From assembly GCA_964400685.1 (NCBI GenBank), contig CAYNVT010000003.1, positions 11,517-75,516 on the forward strand: a stretch of 64,000 nucleotides of DNA, written 5' to 3'. The notes under the pieces were generated by a model, which was not told the origin of the DNA, ran no database searches, and saw only the letters and a list, made by a program, of their open reading frames with translations. The position numbers and the translations under genes are program-made. This stretch comes from DATCTV01 sp964400685. Its GTDB lineage: Bacteria > Desulfobacterota > Desulfomonilia > UBA1062. How positions within the stretch are numbered: the stretch's first letter is position 1; every line of letters begins with the position of its first letter. This document shows positions 28,012 to 36,828 of the stretch, piece after piece.

Positions 28012-29343
28012 TTAAAGGACAGGCAGATAGTGTTCTATCTCGAAAGCACTTATATGGGTCCTGAACGCGTCCCATTCCTTCTTTTTGTTTTCGATGAATT
28101 TATTAAATATATGATCTCCGAGCGCCTCTTTAACGAGCTTGCTCTTCTGCACCTCGACAACAGCCTCATAAAGGCTTCCGGGCAGTGAAATGATGCCTGC
28201 CTTTTCGCGTTCTTCCTCATTCATTTCAAAGATGTCCTCTTCAACAGGCGCCGGCAGTTTGTATTTGTTTTCAATGCCCTTTAATCCGGCGGCAAGCATT
28301 ACGGCAAATGCGAGGTAAGGGTTGCATGCCGGGTCTGGCGAACGGAATTCCATGCGCGTGGCATTCGCTTTTCCGGGCTTATACATGGGGACCCTTACCA
28401 TGGCCGAACGGTTCCTGCGCGCCCATGAGACATAGACAGGTGCTTCATAGCCGGGGACGAGCCTCTTGTAAGAGTTTATCCACTGGTTACATATGGCCGT
28501 GATTTCGGGGGCGTGCGTGAGTATTCCCGCTATGTACTGTTTGCCTATTGTCGAGAGGTGATACTTGTCTTTTTCTTCGAAGAATGCGTTTTTGCCGTTC
28601 TTGAAAAGAGATTGATGTACATGCATGCCCGAGCCGTTTTCACCGAATATGGGCTTCGGCATGAACGAGGCGTAAACGCCTTTCTGCCGTGCGATCTCTT
28701 TTACCGTTGTCCTGTAGGTCATGACAGTATCTGCCATAAAAAGGGCTTCCTTGTATTTGAGGTCGATTTCGTGCTGTGAAGGTGCTACTTCGTGATGGCT
28801 GTATTCTACCTCGATGCCCATTTTCTGAAGCGCGAATATCGTATCCCGTTTGATGTCAATGCCCAGGTCTATGGGAAGCCCGTCAAAATATCCGGCCTTG
28901 TCTATGGTAACGGGTGCCTTTTCGCTGGCGAAATAGAAATATTCAAGCTCAGGGCCGATAAAGACCTTGTAGCCCATTGCTGCAGCCTTTTTCAGTATGC
29001 GTTTTAAGGCCCAGCGCGGACAGCCGTCATAGGGTTTGCCGTCCGGGGTTACTATATCGCAGAACATCCTTGCTACCGGCCTGTCGCCCGGCCGCCATGC
29101 AATGAGCTGAAATGTTTCCGGGTCGGCTTTTGCAATCATATCGCTTTCATGGATGCGTGCGAAGCCTTCGATCGACGAACCGTCAAACCCCATGCCCTCT
29201 TCCATGCCTTCTTCAAGTTCGGACGGCGTGACGCTGAAGCTCTTGAGCCTTCCCAGCACATCGGTGAACCAGAACTGTATGAAACTTACGTTGAACTCCT
29301 TAACGGCAGCAAAGACATCATTTTTGTTTTTGCACGACAGCAT
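28012..29343 (-). CDS. glnA: Glutamine synthetase, type I (alpha subgroup)
   Basis: A 443-residue enzyme making glutamine from glutamate, ammonia and ATP. Signature stretches are FDGSSIEGFARI, GPELEYF, NGSGMHVHQSLF and the ATP/glutamate loop NRSAMVRVPM. The short length and the segment EEDIFEMNEEEREKAG, where enteric enzymes have the NLYDLPP adenylylation site, place it in GSI-alpha, as in Bacillus and archaea. It should therefore not be controlled by GlnE, and feedback or transcriptional control is expected. ATG 29343 follows GAGGTGAGAT. No P-II gene is adjacent. Confidence 0.95.
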   Translation of the reverse strand: MLSCKNKNDVFAAVKEFNVSFIQFWFTDVLGRLKSFSVTPSELEEGMEEGMGFDGSSIEGFARIHESDMIAKADPETFQLIAWRPGDRPVARMFCDIVTPDGKPYDGCPRWALKRILKKAAAMGYKVFIGPELEYFYFASEKAPVTIDKAGYFDGLPIDLGIDIKRDTIFALQKMGIEVEYSHHEVAPSQHEIDLKYKEALFMADTVMTYRTTVKEIARQKGVYASFMPKPIFGENGSGMHVHQSLFKNGKNAFFEEKDKYHLSTIGKQYIAGILTHAPEITAICNQWINSYKRLVPGYEAPVYVSWARRNRSAMVRVPMYKPGKANATRMEFRSPDPACNPYLAFAVMLAAGLKGIENKYKLPAPVEEDIFEMNEEEREKAGIISLPGSLYEAVVEVQKSKLVKEALGDHIFNKFIENKKKEWDAFRTHISAFEIEHYLPVL

Positions 29344-29380
29344 ATCTCACCTCTCACGTTTTTTCGCCAAATGGCATTAA

Positions 29381-29410
29381 TTGAATTCTTAATCAATATA
29401 AGAATATAAT
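29381..29410 (+). promoter_or_regulatory. Sigma-70-like promoter ahead of the enolase-superfamily gene
   Basis: TTGAAT (29381-29386), an 18-base spacer and TATAAT (29405-29410). A second TATAAT at 29453-29458 has no matching -35. The gap is very AT-rich and divergent with glnA. Confidence 0.45.
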
Positions 29411-29482
29411 ACTTAATCCAAGGAAAATAACTTTATAAAAATACTTTAAGTATATAATATAAGACAAAAGGGGGATGTGAAT

Positions 29483-30706
29483 ATGAAAATCAAGATAATC
29501 GAATTATGGCATGTTTCAGTACCGCTCAAGGCAACCTTCTGGCCGACCTGGATACCGGGCTATCCGCAGACCCACAACAAATTCACGCTTGTAAAACTTA
29601 TTACTGATGACGGCATCGAGGGATATGGTGCAGGTTCCGCTATGGGGACCGAGCGGGAAGGTCTCGGCGACCTTATAGGCTCTTACCTTATTGGTGCCGA
29701 CCCGACGGACATTGAAAAAACCCAGGACCTGCTCAAGCAGGCGGGGATCCTCGGCTGGCGCAATTTCTGGATTGAGCCCGCTTGCTGGGATATCATGGGC
29801 AAGGCTCAGGGAAAGCCTGTATATGAGCTCCTGGGAGGCGTCGCCCGGCCGATAGAGGTGTACTGCTCTACAGGAGAGATGCACGACCCGGACAAGAGGG
29901 TTGACGAGCTTCTGGCCATGCGCGAGAGGGGGTTCAAGACCGCCAAACTGAGGGTGAAGAACAAAGAACTGAAAGACGACATCCGCCACATAGAAACCGT
30001 ATCTAAAGGCCTCGGCGGAAAAATGGGCCTGGGCGTTGACGCCAACCAGGGCTGGCCTGTATCTATCGTCGATAAGATTCCGAACTGGAATTTGAAACGC
30101 GCCACCGAGTTTGCCGATGCGTGTCATGCAAACGGCCTTCTCTGGCTTGAAGAGCCGCTCGAGTCCCGCAATTACGACGACAGTGCGGCGCTTAAAAAGG
30201 TTTCAAAGATAAAGATTTCCGGCGCAGAGCTCAATTACGGCTGGGACGAGATAAAGATAATGCTCGAAAAGGATTGCTTCCATGTCTATCAGCCGGACGC
30301 TACTTTTGCAGGCGGCATCGCCCAGGTGAAAAAGGTGATAGACGCATGCCATGAAAAGGGCCGGGAATACTCGCCGCACACATGGACGAACGGCATCGGT
30401 TTTTATGTCAACTGGAATATGGTGCTGGCCGATCCGGGGAACATGCTGCCGCTGGAATATCCGCTCGAAGAGCCTTCGTGGATCCCTGAGTTTCGCGAGG
30501 GGATAATAGCCCCTATCATACCTGATAAAAACGCCGTGCTGCAGCCTTTCAGAAAACCGGGGCTCGGTTTCGATATCGATGAAAGACTTCTTAAAAAATA
30601 CGGCAAACGCTTTTTCCGCCTGAGCGAGACCGGACTAAAGATAAAGGTTATACGCGAAAAAGGGCTGAAGGCAGCTCTTGATCTGAAGAAAAGAAAAGAA
30701 GCATAA
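29483..30706 (+). CDS. Enolase-superfamily (mandelate racemase/muconate lactonizing type) enzyme
   Basis: A 407-residue TIM-barrel enzyme that abstracts a proton alpha to a carboxylate. The metal ligands appear as D in GLGVDANQGWP, E in WLEEPLES and E in KISGAELNYGW. A basic catalytic lysine sits in FKTAKLRVKNK, and the acid/base histidine in SPHTWTNGIG. This pattern is that of the mandelate racemase subgroup, often sugar-acid dehydratases, but the substrate is not determined. ATG 29483 is chosen over GTG 29477 since the GGGGG site is then 7 nt away. It has no operon partner. Confidence 0.85.
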   Translation: MKIKIIELWHVSVPLKATFWPTWIPGYPQTHNKFTLVKLITDDGIEGYGAGSAMGTEREGLGDLIGSYLIGADPTDIEKTQDLLKQAGILGWRNFWIEPACWDIMGKAQGKPVYELLGGVARPIEVYCSTGEMHDPDKRVDELLAMRERGFKTAKLRVKNKELKDDIRHIETVSKGLGGKMGLGVDANQGWPVSIVDKIPNWNLKRATEFADACHANGLLWLEEPLESRNYDDSAALKKVSKIKISGAELNYGWDEIKIMLEKDCFHVYQPDATFAGGIAQVKKVIDACHEKGREYSPHTWTNGIGFYVNWNMVLADPGNMLPLEYPLEEPSWIPEFREGIIAPIIPDKNAVLQPFRKPGLGFDIDERLLKKYGKRFFRLSETGLKIKVIREKGLKAALDLKKRKEA

Positions 30707-30726
30707 GACAGATAAGAGGCACTGAG

Positions 30727-30762
30727 TGAGGCATAGCTGTTGAGAAAAACGGCTGTGCCTCA
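30727..30762 (+). terminator. Hairpin after the enolase-superfamily gene
   Basis: TGAGGCATAGC (30727-30737) pairs with GCTGTGCCTCA (30752-30762), 11 bp with one G-T wobble and a 14-base loop, 20 bp past the stop. There is no T-tract. Its GTGAGGCATA arm resembles part of the repeat element at 42198-42319. Confidence 0.45.
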
Positions 30763-30926
30763 GATTCCGGATTTATTCACTATCCAGGCTATGCCCTTTT
30801 TATACGCACCTATTTTCTCGCTTACCTTGCGGAACTATGGTTGGACTGGACATGATCTATTTGCTATTCTCTCTCATCTGCAAAAAATAGCTTCTTGAAG
30901 TCGATAACTGATAAGGTTTGGTGATA

Positions 30927-32117
30927 ATGATTGGAAAGCGCATTACATGTCTGATAACCGGCAATCTCGACATAATGAATTCTTCGGGAGGGACGCTGAG
31001 CGTCTTTACCATCTTGAAAAAACTTTCAAATGAGGGATTTGATGTCTCATGCCTGTGGCTTGCCGATAAAGGCTTTAATCATGAAAGGGTGGCCGGGGAT
31101 ATCCTGAAGAGGGGCGGCCGGGTTGACCGGGCAGGAGAACGGGACATGACATTTTATCTTAACGGATATCCTTTTCCTTTTGAGTGCCACTTTTCCGGGA
31201 TTGATATAATCGGTGCCTACCGGCAAAACATAAAAGATGTTTTCAGTGATGTATCGAATATATGGGGCGGCATTTTGTCAGCCAGGAAAACCCATGCCAC
31301 GCTTACACTCAATGCCGATATCTTCTCGATGCAGGCGAGTCTGAACGTCTCGCCGCTAAGGTTTCATCGTATCAGCGATCAGCAGATATTCGAAAATGGA
31401 TTCATGCCTTATGCCGGGATGTTCAGAAAAATTGCACCCGAATTCAAATTCATATGCACCGGAAATTTTCTTAAACATAAATTCGGATCGTTTTATGGCC
31501 GGAAAAGCATCAACCTGATTCCTCAAATAAGCCTTGAAGGATTTGCCGGTATCGGGACATCGGGGGAATATATCACCATGATAAACGCAACTCCTGCGAA
31601 AGGCCTCGCGATATTTCTGAACATCGCAAGCAACCTACAGGACAAAAAATTTCTTCTGGTCATGAAACCCTACGATCAAATCAACCCTGAAGGTTTCAAC
31701 CTGTCGAATGTGACCTTCATGCCGTGGGATATGGATGTGCGCAGGATTTATGAAATGACAAGAATACTTCTGGTGCCTTCTCTATGGGAGGAGCCGTATT
31801 CGCGCGTTGTTATCGAGGGCATATGCTGCGGGTTGCCGGTCATTGCAAACGACTCTGGCGGCATAAGAGAAGAGATGCCGCCTGACGGTTTTCTGGTTAA
31901 AATAAACGAAGATTTCAGAAATGCCCCTGATTTTTTCGTGAATATGAAATACCATGCCCGAACGATCATGCAATATATCAGGCACATCAGACACCTTGAC
32001 GATCCTGCCAATTATAATAAAGCAGTCCTGATATCAAAGGCAGCGGCGGCTGCAGCAGCTGAAAAACAGGAGGCAAGCTACCACGCGTTCAGGGATTGGC
32101 TGTGCGCCCTTATATGA
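30927..32117 (+). CDS. GT4-like glycosyltransferase (GT-B fold)
   Basis: A 396-residue predicted retaining glycosyltransferase. The C-terminal nucleotide-sugar half shows VPSLWEEPYSRVVIEGICCGLPVIA, containing the E-x7-E motif of GT4 enzymes at about residues 289-297, then NDSGGIREEMP. The N-terminal acceptor half is poorly conserved (KRITCLITGNLDIMNSSGGT). An alanine run and helical tail end the protein. No signal or membrane segment is seen. It is isolated from polysaccharide genes and lies 67 bp upstream of a cysteine-periodic small peptide, so that peptide may be its acceptor; that is inference. ATG 30927 is preferred to GTG 30921, with AAGG at 30913. Confidence 0.8.
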   Translation: MIGKRITCLITGNLDIMNSSGGTLSVFTILKKLSNEGFDVSCLWLADKGFNHERVAGDILKRGGRVDRAGERDMTFYLNGYPFPFECHFSGIDIIGAYRQNIKDVFSDVSNIWGGILSARKTHATLTLNADIFSMQASLNVSPLRFHRISDQQIFENGFMPYAGMFRKIAPEFKFICTGNFLKHKFGSFYGRKSINLIPQISLEGFAGIGTSGEYITMINATPAKGLAIFLNIASNLQDKKFLLVMKPYDQINPEGFNLSNVTFMPWDMDVRRIYEMTRILLVPSLWEEPYSRVVIEGICCGLPVIANDSGGIREEMPPDGFLVKINEDFRNAPDFFVNMKYHARTIMQYIRHIRHLDDPANYNKAVLISKAAAAAAAEKQEASYHAFRDWLCALI

Positions 32118-32184
32118 GCCGTATGTATTGATTACACTCCACAATTTTGATACCATAAGAGAAATACGTCCGAGGGGGAAAATA

Positions 32185-32391
32185 ATGGAAGAAAAGGGCC
32201 AGAAGCCGGCATATGAAAAACCGTGTGCTTATCATCTCAATGATTATAAAAGCGGCATAGGTGATTGTTATGGTCCCGGCAGCGGCGATACAACATTCTG
32301 TTCATCAGGCAGTTCCGCCAGCGGTGAAGGATGTATGTCATCTGGAAACAACGCTACGGTTAATTGTGATTCATTGGGAAACGGATTTTAG
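32185..32391 (+). CDS. Cys-x10 repeat small peptide, possible RiPP precursor
   Basis: A 68-residue peptide with a strong GAGGGGG site ahead of ATG 32185. Residues 1-27 look like a leader (PAYEKPCAYHLNDY, a YEKP start seen in several RiPP precursors). The rest is Gly/Ser/Asn/Thr-rich, with cysteines at 28, 39, 50 and 61, exactly 11 residues apart, each followed by a glycine-serine segment (GSSA, GNNA). A further Cys is at 14. There is no signal peptide and no similarity I can name. It lies directly after a GT4-like glycosyltransferase; no radical SAM, protease or exporter gene is adjacent. Ribosomal synthesis and modification are inferred, and a metal-binding role is the alternative. Confidence 0.65.
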   Translation: MEEKGQKPAYEKPCAYHLNDYKSGIGDCYGPGSGDTTFCSSGSSASGEGCMSSGNNATVNCDSLGNGF

Positions 32392-32434
32392 GCGTAAGGA
32401 AGACTCACTCGGTAAAATAAACCGGAGAAATCAA

Positions 32435-32467
32435 CGGCTGCGATTGCCAGGTTGATAGGCGCAGCCG
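32435..32467. terminator. Hairpin between the peptide gene and mtaD-like genes
   Basis: CGGCTGCG (32435-32442) and CGCAGCCG (32460-32467), a perfect 8-bp stem with a 17-base loop, in the convergent gap. ATCAAC/GTTGAT could form a competing stem. Confidence 0.5.
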
Positions 32468-32530
32468 ATGATGAACAAGCAGGATTCGGCTTATTCATGA
32501 TTATCGTAAAATTTGAAACCGCTTAAAAGA

Positions 32531-33829
32531 TCAGTGTTTCTTGTACCGGGCTATCTTATCGCTTATTTTACGGCATTCGGCGATGAGTGCGTCCTCGTCG
32601 ATAGTAAGGCATTTGAAGTCCTTCATCACGATTCTGCCTGCAATTATCGAGTGCTTTACATTGAGGCCGTGCGCTGCGTAGACCGTGTGCGAAACAGGGT
32701 TATAGACAGGTACCAGATTTGATGCGTTCCCGTTCAGAACAATGATGTCTGCAGGGCCGCCCCTTTCAATGCGGCCACCGCCCTCGAACCTGAGAGCATG
32801 AGCAGCATTCAGAGTAGCCATCCTGAGCACGTCCGTAGCTCCAAGAACTGTAGGGTCGAGGCTGTCCACCTTGTGGAGCTTTGCAGCCGTCGCCATCTCC
32901 TGGAACATGTCCAGATTGTTGTTGGATGCGGCCCCGTCGGTGCCGATAGACACATTGATGCCAGCCTTTTCCATCTTTTCAACCGGGGCTATGCCTGAAG
33001 CGAGCTTCTTGTTGCTCCTGGGGCAGTGGGCCACGGACACGTTGGCCTTTGCCAGCATTTCAATGTCGCTGTCGTCTACCGCCACGCAATGTACCGCTAT
33101 CATACGATCCGAAAGGCAGCCCAGTTTTTCAAGAAGCCCCACAGGGGAGACGCCGGACTCTTTTCTGCAGTTATCCACTTCGGTTTCGGTCTCGCTCACG
33201 TGAATCTGCATCAGGATATCATTTTTTATTATGAATTCCTGAAGCCTTTGAAGCTGAGCGGGTTCGCAGCTATAGACAGAGTGGGCGAACACGGTCGGTC
33301 TGATGAGAGGGTTACTTTTCCATCTACCCACATATTCTTCAAGCTTGTCAAAGGCCTTTGCCGGGTCTTTAATGAATCTTGTGGGGAATTTTATAAGACC
33401 TTCGCCCAGCCAGGTCCTCATTCTGGCTTCTGAGGCAGCTTTTCCGACATAATCAGAAAGCATGTACCCGTCGGCAAAGGCCGTGGTCCCTGTCTGTATC
33501 ATTTCAAGACACGAGAGCATCGTGCCAAGATATACGAATTCCTCATCAGCAAATTTAGCCTCAAGCGGGAATATGTGGTTGAAGAGCCAGTCCTCCAGCC
33601 TTAGGTCATCGGCCACACCCCTCAGCAAAGACATGGGCGCATGGCCGTGCGTGTTTATAAGACCCGGCATTACTATGTCGTGGGCGCCGCCGATTATCTC
33701 GAAGTCTCCCTCAGGAAGTTCGGCCGCAATGTCGGTTACCGTAGCTCCATCAATTATCACATAGCCGTCTTTTATGAAATCCGACGGCTCTCTGATTATG
33801 TACGCCCCTTTAACGGCAAGCCTTTTCAA
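32531..33829 (-). CDS. mtaD: MTA/SAH deaminase-type amidohydrolase (copy A)
   Basis: A 433-residue metal-dependent amidohydrolase similar to 5-methylthioadenosine/S-adenosylhomocysteine deaminase, which converts these nucleosides to inosyl forms. Metal ligands are HGH in NTHGHAPMSLLRG, H in MQIHVSETETEV, H in IAVHCVAVDD and D in IGTDGAASNNNLDM. The start is TTG 33829 (reading KRLAVKGAYII), because AAGGAG lies 8 nt upstream; the in-frame ATG farther up overlaps the previous gene. It is a close tandem paralogue of the next gene upstream, 23 bp away. Confidence 0.85.
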   Translation of the reverse strand: MKRLAVKGAYIIREPSDFIKDGYVIIDGATVTDIAAELPEGDFEIIGGAHDIVMPGLINTHGHAPMSLLRGVADDLRLEDWLFNHIFPLEAKFADEEFVYLGTMLSCLEMIQTGTTAFADGYMLSDYVGKAASEARMRTWLGEGLIKFPTRFIKDPAKAFDKLEEYVGRWKSNPLIRPTVFAHSVYSCEPAQLQRLQEFIIKNDILMQIHVSETETEVDNCRKESGVSPVGLLEKLGCLSDRMIAVHCVAVDDSDIEMLAKANVSVAHCPRSNKKLASGIAPVEKMEKAGINVSIGTDGAASNNNLDMFQEMATAAKLHKVDSLDPTVLGATDVLRMATLNAAHALRFEGGGRIERGGPADIIVLNGNASNLVPVYNPVSHTVYAAHGLNVKHSIIAGRIVMKDFKCLTIDEDALIAECRKISDKIARYKKH

Positions 33830-33852
33830 TGACTGAACTCCTTTTGAGATCG

Positions 33853-35142
33853 TCAAATCTTTTTTGCAATCTTCTTCTGAAGTCTGCGGCATTCCCTGAT
33901 GACGGCCTTTTCGTCAATGGTCAGGCATTTGAAGTTCTTCATCACCACCCTGCCCGCAATTATGCTGTCCTTCACGTTTGTACCGTGCGCTGCATAGATG
34001 GCATGTGAAACCGGGTTGTAGACTGGGACCAGGTTCGGTGCATTTCCGTCGAGAACGACGATGTCCGCCGGGCTTCCCTTTTCGATCCTGCCCCCGTTTT
34101 TTATCCTGAACATACGGGCGCCGTTCACTGTCGCCATTTCGAGCACATCATGCGCCCCCATGACTGTAGGATCGAGGTTTTTGACCTTTTGAAGCTTGGC
34201 CGCAGTGGACACCTCGCTGAACATGTCAAGGTTATTGTTGCTCGCGCAGCCGTCCGTGCCTATCGCTATCCTGACGCCCGCCTTCAGCATTTTATCCACG
34301 GGTGCGATTCCCGAGGCAAGCTTCTTGTTGCTCTTGGCGCAATGCGCTACCGTTACCTTTCTCTCGGCGAGAATGCTTATGTCCTCGTCATCAACAGCCA
34401 CGCAGTGTGCGGCAACAACCCTTTCGGAGAGGCATCCAACGCTGTCGTACGCCTTTACGGGCGACATGCTGAACCTTTTCCTGCATTCGTTCACCTCATG
34501 GTCTGTTTCGCTAATATGCGTCTGCAGTATGACATCGTGCTTGCAGGCGAGCTCGTGGGCCTTGCCGAGATAATCAAGATCATTTGTGTACACCGCATGG
34601 GGGAAGACCGTGGGCTTCACCATGTCATCATCTTTCCACCTTGAGATGATTCCCTCGGTTATCTCGAATGCCGCTGCCGGGTCTTTCACCGAAGGCGTCG
34701 GGTATATGCTGATGACATCGCCGATCCATGCCCTGAGGCCTGCCTGCTTCACTGCCCTGGCGCCGTCATCCGAGAAGAAATAGCCGTCGCAGAATGCGGT
34801 CGTGCCGCTCCTTATCATCTCAAGACAGGCCAGCATCATGCCCAGGTATTCGAAATCCCCGTCCACAAATCTCTTTTCAAGCGGGAACATGTATTTATTC
34901 CACCAGACTTCAAGCTTCATGTCATCCCCGATACCTCTGAAGAGCGTCATCGCGGCATGCGTATGCGCATTGACAAGGCCGGGCAGGACAATGTCGTGCC
35001 TGCCGCCGATTACCTCGAAATCGCCTTCAGGCAGCTTGTCTGTGACGCCGGAAATTATACCGTCTTCGACGAGCACGTACCCGTTTCTCGAAACCGTGTT
35101 TGCATTTTCCACTATGTAAGCGCCTCTTACAGCAATCTTCAT
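33853..35142 (-). CDS. mtaD: MTA/SAH deaminase-type amidohydrolase (copy B)
   Basis: A 429-residue paralogue of the preceding amidohydrolase, colinear over its whole length. The two share long stretches such as VAHCxxSNKKLASGIAPVxKM and NLVPVYNPVSH. Ligands are HTH in NAHTHAAMTLFRG, H in LQTHISETDHEV, H in VAAHCVAVDD and D in IGTDGCASNNNLDM. Copy B has GCASN where copy A has GAASN, and its N-terminal loop WWNKYMFPLE differs from copy A. ATG 35142 (MKIAVRG) has GGGAG upstream; an earlier in-frame Met has no such support. It is first of the two-gene operon. Confidence 0.85.
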   Translation of the reverse strand: MKIAVRGAYIVENANTVSRNGYVLVEDGIISGVTDKLPEGDFEVIGGRHDIVLPGLVNAHTHAAMTLFRGIGDDMKLEVWWNKYMFPLEKRFVDGDFEYLGMMLACLEMIRSGTTAFCDGYFFSDDGARAVKQAGLRAWIGDVISIYPTPSVKDPAAAFEITEGIISRWKDDDMVKPTVFPHAVYTNDLDYLGKAHELACKHDVILQTHISETDHEVNECRKRFSMSPVKAYDSVGCLSERVVAAHCVAVDDEDISILAERKVTVAHCAKSNKKLASGIAPVDKMLKAGVRIAIGTDGCASNNNLDMFSEVSTAAKLQKVKNLDPTVMGAHDVLEMATVNGARMFRIKNGGRIEKGSPADIVVLDGNAPNLVPVYNPVSHAIYAAHGTNVKDSIIAGRVVMKNFKCLTIDEKAVIRECRRLQKKIAKKI

Positions 35143-35359
35143 TATCCGCTCCCGGGAAATTATTGTGATTGAAAGCAAATTAACATCATTCATGATGAGA
35201 TAAAAGATGATATTTAGGCACAAAGGGCCCTTTGCAAAATGTCTTTTGAGCGCTTTGAAATATCAGATATTTATGCCCGCAACCGGAGAATCATTTGCTT
35301 GTAAGGCGGGCTCCTCTGTGGGATAATCCCCTTTGCCAGAAACCTTTCAAGAGGTGCTT
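35143..35359. promoter_or_regulatory. Divergent promoter region with two palindromes
   Basis: Between the amidohydrolase operon and the plus-strand metabolic run. It contains a perfect 14-bp palindrome CAAAGGGCCCTTTG (35221-35234) and AAATATC-A-GATATTT (35258-35272). They are candidate operators for a regulator serving one or both directions. No clear -10/-35 pair was found. Confidence 0.4.
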
Positions 35360-36343
35360 ATGAAAGCAATGGTTACAGGGGCAACAGGCTTTATCGGTTC
35401 AGTCCTTACCGGGGAATTACTCAAAGAGGGCCATACGGTCCGGGCTCTCGCCCTTCCCGGGGAAAACACTGAGGGGCTGGAAAAGATTGGCGTAGATGTA
35501 CGGCATGGCGATCTCCTCAAGCCGCATACCCTTAATGGGCTGTGTGACGATATTGATACCGTCTTTCACCTTGCAGGCCGGGTCACCGACTGGGGCAAGA
35601 AGGAACTGTTTTACACCGCCATTTATGACGCCACCAGGCATATTCTGGAAGCCTCGATCGGTCATGCATCCAGGTTTGTATACATAAGTTCCATTGCCGC
35701 TATCGGCTTTGCGCGCCATATAAAGGGTTTCAGGGAATGCGACACGCCGGTCAAATGCGGACTGCCCTATGGCGACGCCAAGCTCGACGCGGAAGGGCTC
35801 GTGATGAGGGCGCACAATGCGGGCAGGATTTCATGCACCGTAATCCGTCCCGCCAATGTAACCGGCCCTGGCAGTGTCTGGGTAAAAGATATCGTGGAAA
35901 GGATGCTGAGTATGCCCGTGCCGCTCTTTGACGACGGCGTCTACAGTGCCAGCCTTATATATGTCGACAACCTGGTGAACGGGATCGTTCTTGCGGGGAC
36001 AAAGGATATCGCGAAAGGCAAAATCTATCAGCTGCGTGATGACTGGGACGTGACCTGGAAGCGGTACATCACCGATCTGGGGGCGCTCATCGGCAAGAAG
36101 CCGGGCCCTGCCATTCCCTATCGTGTGGCCAGGGCGATTGCATGGCTGTGCGACATGGTCTTTACGCCCCTTAATATCCGTCCGCCTGTAACACGCATGT
36201 CGGTCGACATCATGGGCCGTGATATGGATGTTGACAATACGCTGGCCAAAGAGGAGCTGGGTTGGAAGACAACAGTCTCCTATCCTGACGCAATGCTCAA
36301 GATAGGCCCCTGGGTCAAGGAACACTACGGCATAAGGAATTAA
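35360..36343 (+). CDS. NAD-dependent epimerase/3-beta-HSD-type dehydrogenase
   Basis: A 327-residue extended short-chain dehydrogenase. TGATGFIGSVLTGELL is the cofactor motif, DTVFHLAGRVTDWG is the NNAG-like region and PYGDAKLDAE supplies Tyr-x3-Lys. It resembles the 3-beta-hydroxysteroid dehydrogenase/NSDHL branch and is a distant relative of the HpnA-like protein at 18938. ATG 35360 (MKAMVTG) has AGAGGT upstream and is preferred over TTG 35333. It opens the plus-strand run that continues with an SCP2-like lipid-binding protein, so a lipid or terpenoid substrate is plausible. Confidence 0.82.
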   Translation: MKAMVTGATGFIGSVLTGELLKEGHTVRALALPGENTEGLEKIGVDVRHGDLLKPHTLNGLCDDIDTVFHLAGRVTDWGKKELFYTAIYDATRHILEASIGHASRFVYISSIAAIGFARHIKGFRECDTPVKCGLPYGDAKLDAEGLVMRAHNAGRISCTVIRPANVTGPGSVWVKDIVERMLSMPVPLFDDGVYSASLIYVDNLVNGIVLAGTKDIAKGKIYQLRDDWDVTWKRYITDLGALIGKKPGPAIPYRVARAIAWLCDMVFTPLNIRPPVTRMSVDIMGRDMDVDNTLAKEELGWKTTVSYPDAMLKIGPWVKEHYGIRN

Positions 36344-36412
36344 CCAGGACGGCAAATTGCTTTTTTCAAAACAGCCGGCCTTTGAAAAGACTACTAAAAA
36401 GTGGAGGTGTTT

Positions 36413-36766
36413 ATGCCCTTTTCAGCACTTTTATTTGTCCTATTTCTGAAACTCTGGTTAGCAACTCGCACCAATCCTGCATTTCAGGGTTATATCGGGA
36501 CCATCCGCCTGAGAATTCTTATCAAGACGGCGGACGGAAAACGCGGGCGGCTTTTCATCTTCGACAGGGGAAAGGTTTCTTCGGTTTCCGGCGCCAATCA
36601 CGCCTGCGATGCGGCGCTCGTATGGTCGGATGTCCCCACAGCGCTCAAGGTAATGATCTCGGGCAGCGACAAGGCCACATTCAAGGCCGCGGCCAAAGGC
36701 AAGATCAAGGTTGAAGGCATGGCCTACTACATTCAGTGGTTCAATGACGGTGTTAAGCTCACCTGA
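36413..36766 (+). CDS. SCP2-like sterol-carrier domain protein
   Basis: A 117-residue protein. A hydrophobic N-terminus (FSALLFVLFLKLWLA) precedes an SCP2-type fold: GRLFIFDRGKVSSV, CDAALVWSDVPTALKVMISG, KGKIKVEGMAYYIQWF. SCP2 domains bind lipids or fatty acyl-CoAs, and single-domain bacterial forms are common but of unknown use. ATG 36413 follows GGAGG. It sits between a sterol-dehydrogenase-like gene and a ThDP enzyme. The N-terminal segment could be a membrane anchor or an uncleaved signal. Confidence 0.7.
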   Translation: MPFSALLFVLFLKLWLATRTNPAFQGYIGTIRLRILIKTADGKRGRLFIFDRGKVSSVSGANHACDAALVWSDVPTALKVMISGSDKATFKAAAKGKIKVEGMAYYIQWFNDGVKLT

Positions 36767-36828
36767 TCCGGCTGCTTTCAGCTCATCGAAATGCATAAAA
36801 GATTGAGAATCAAAAGAGGAGGAAATTT

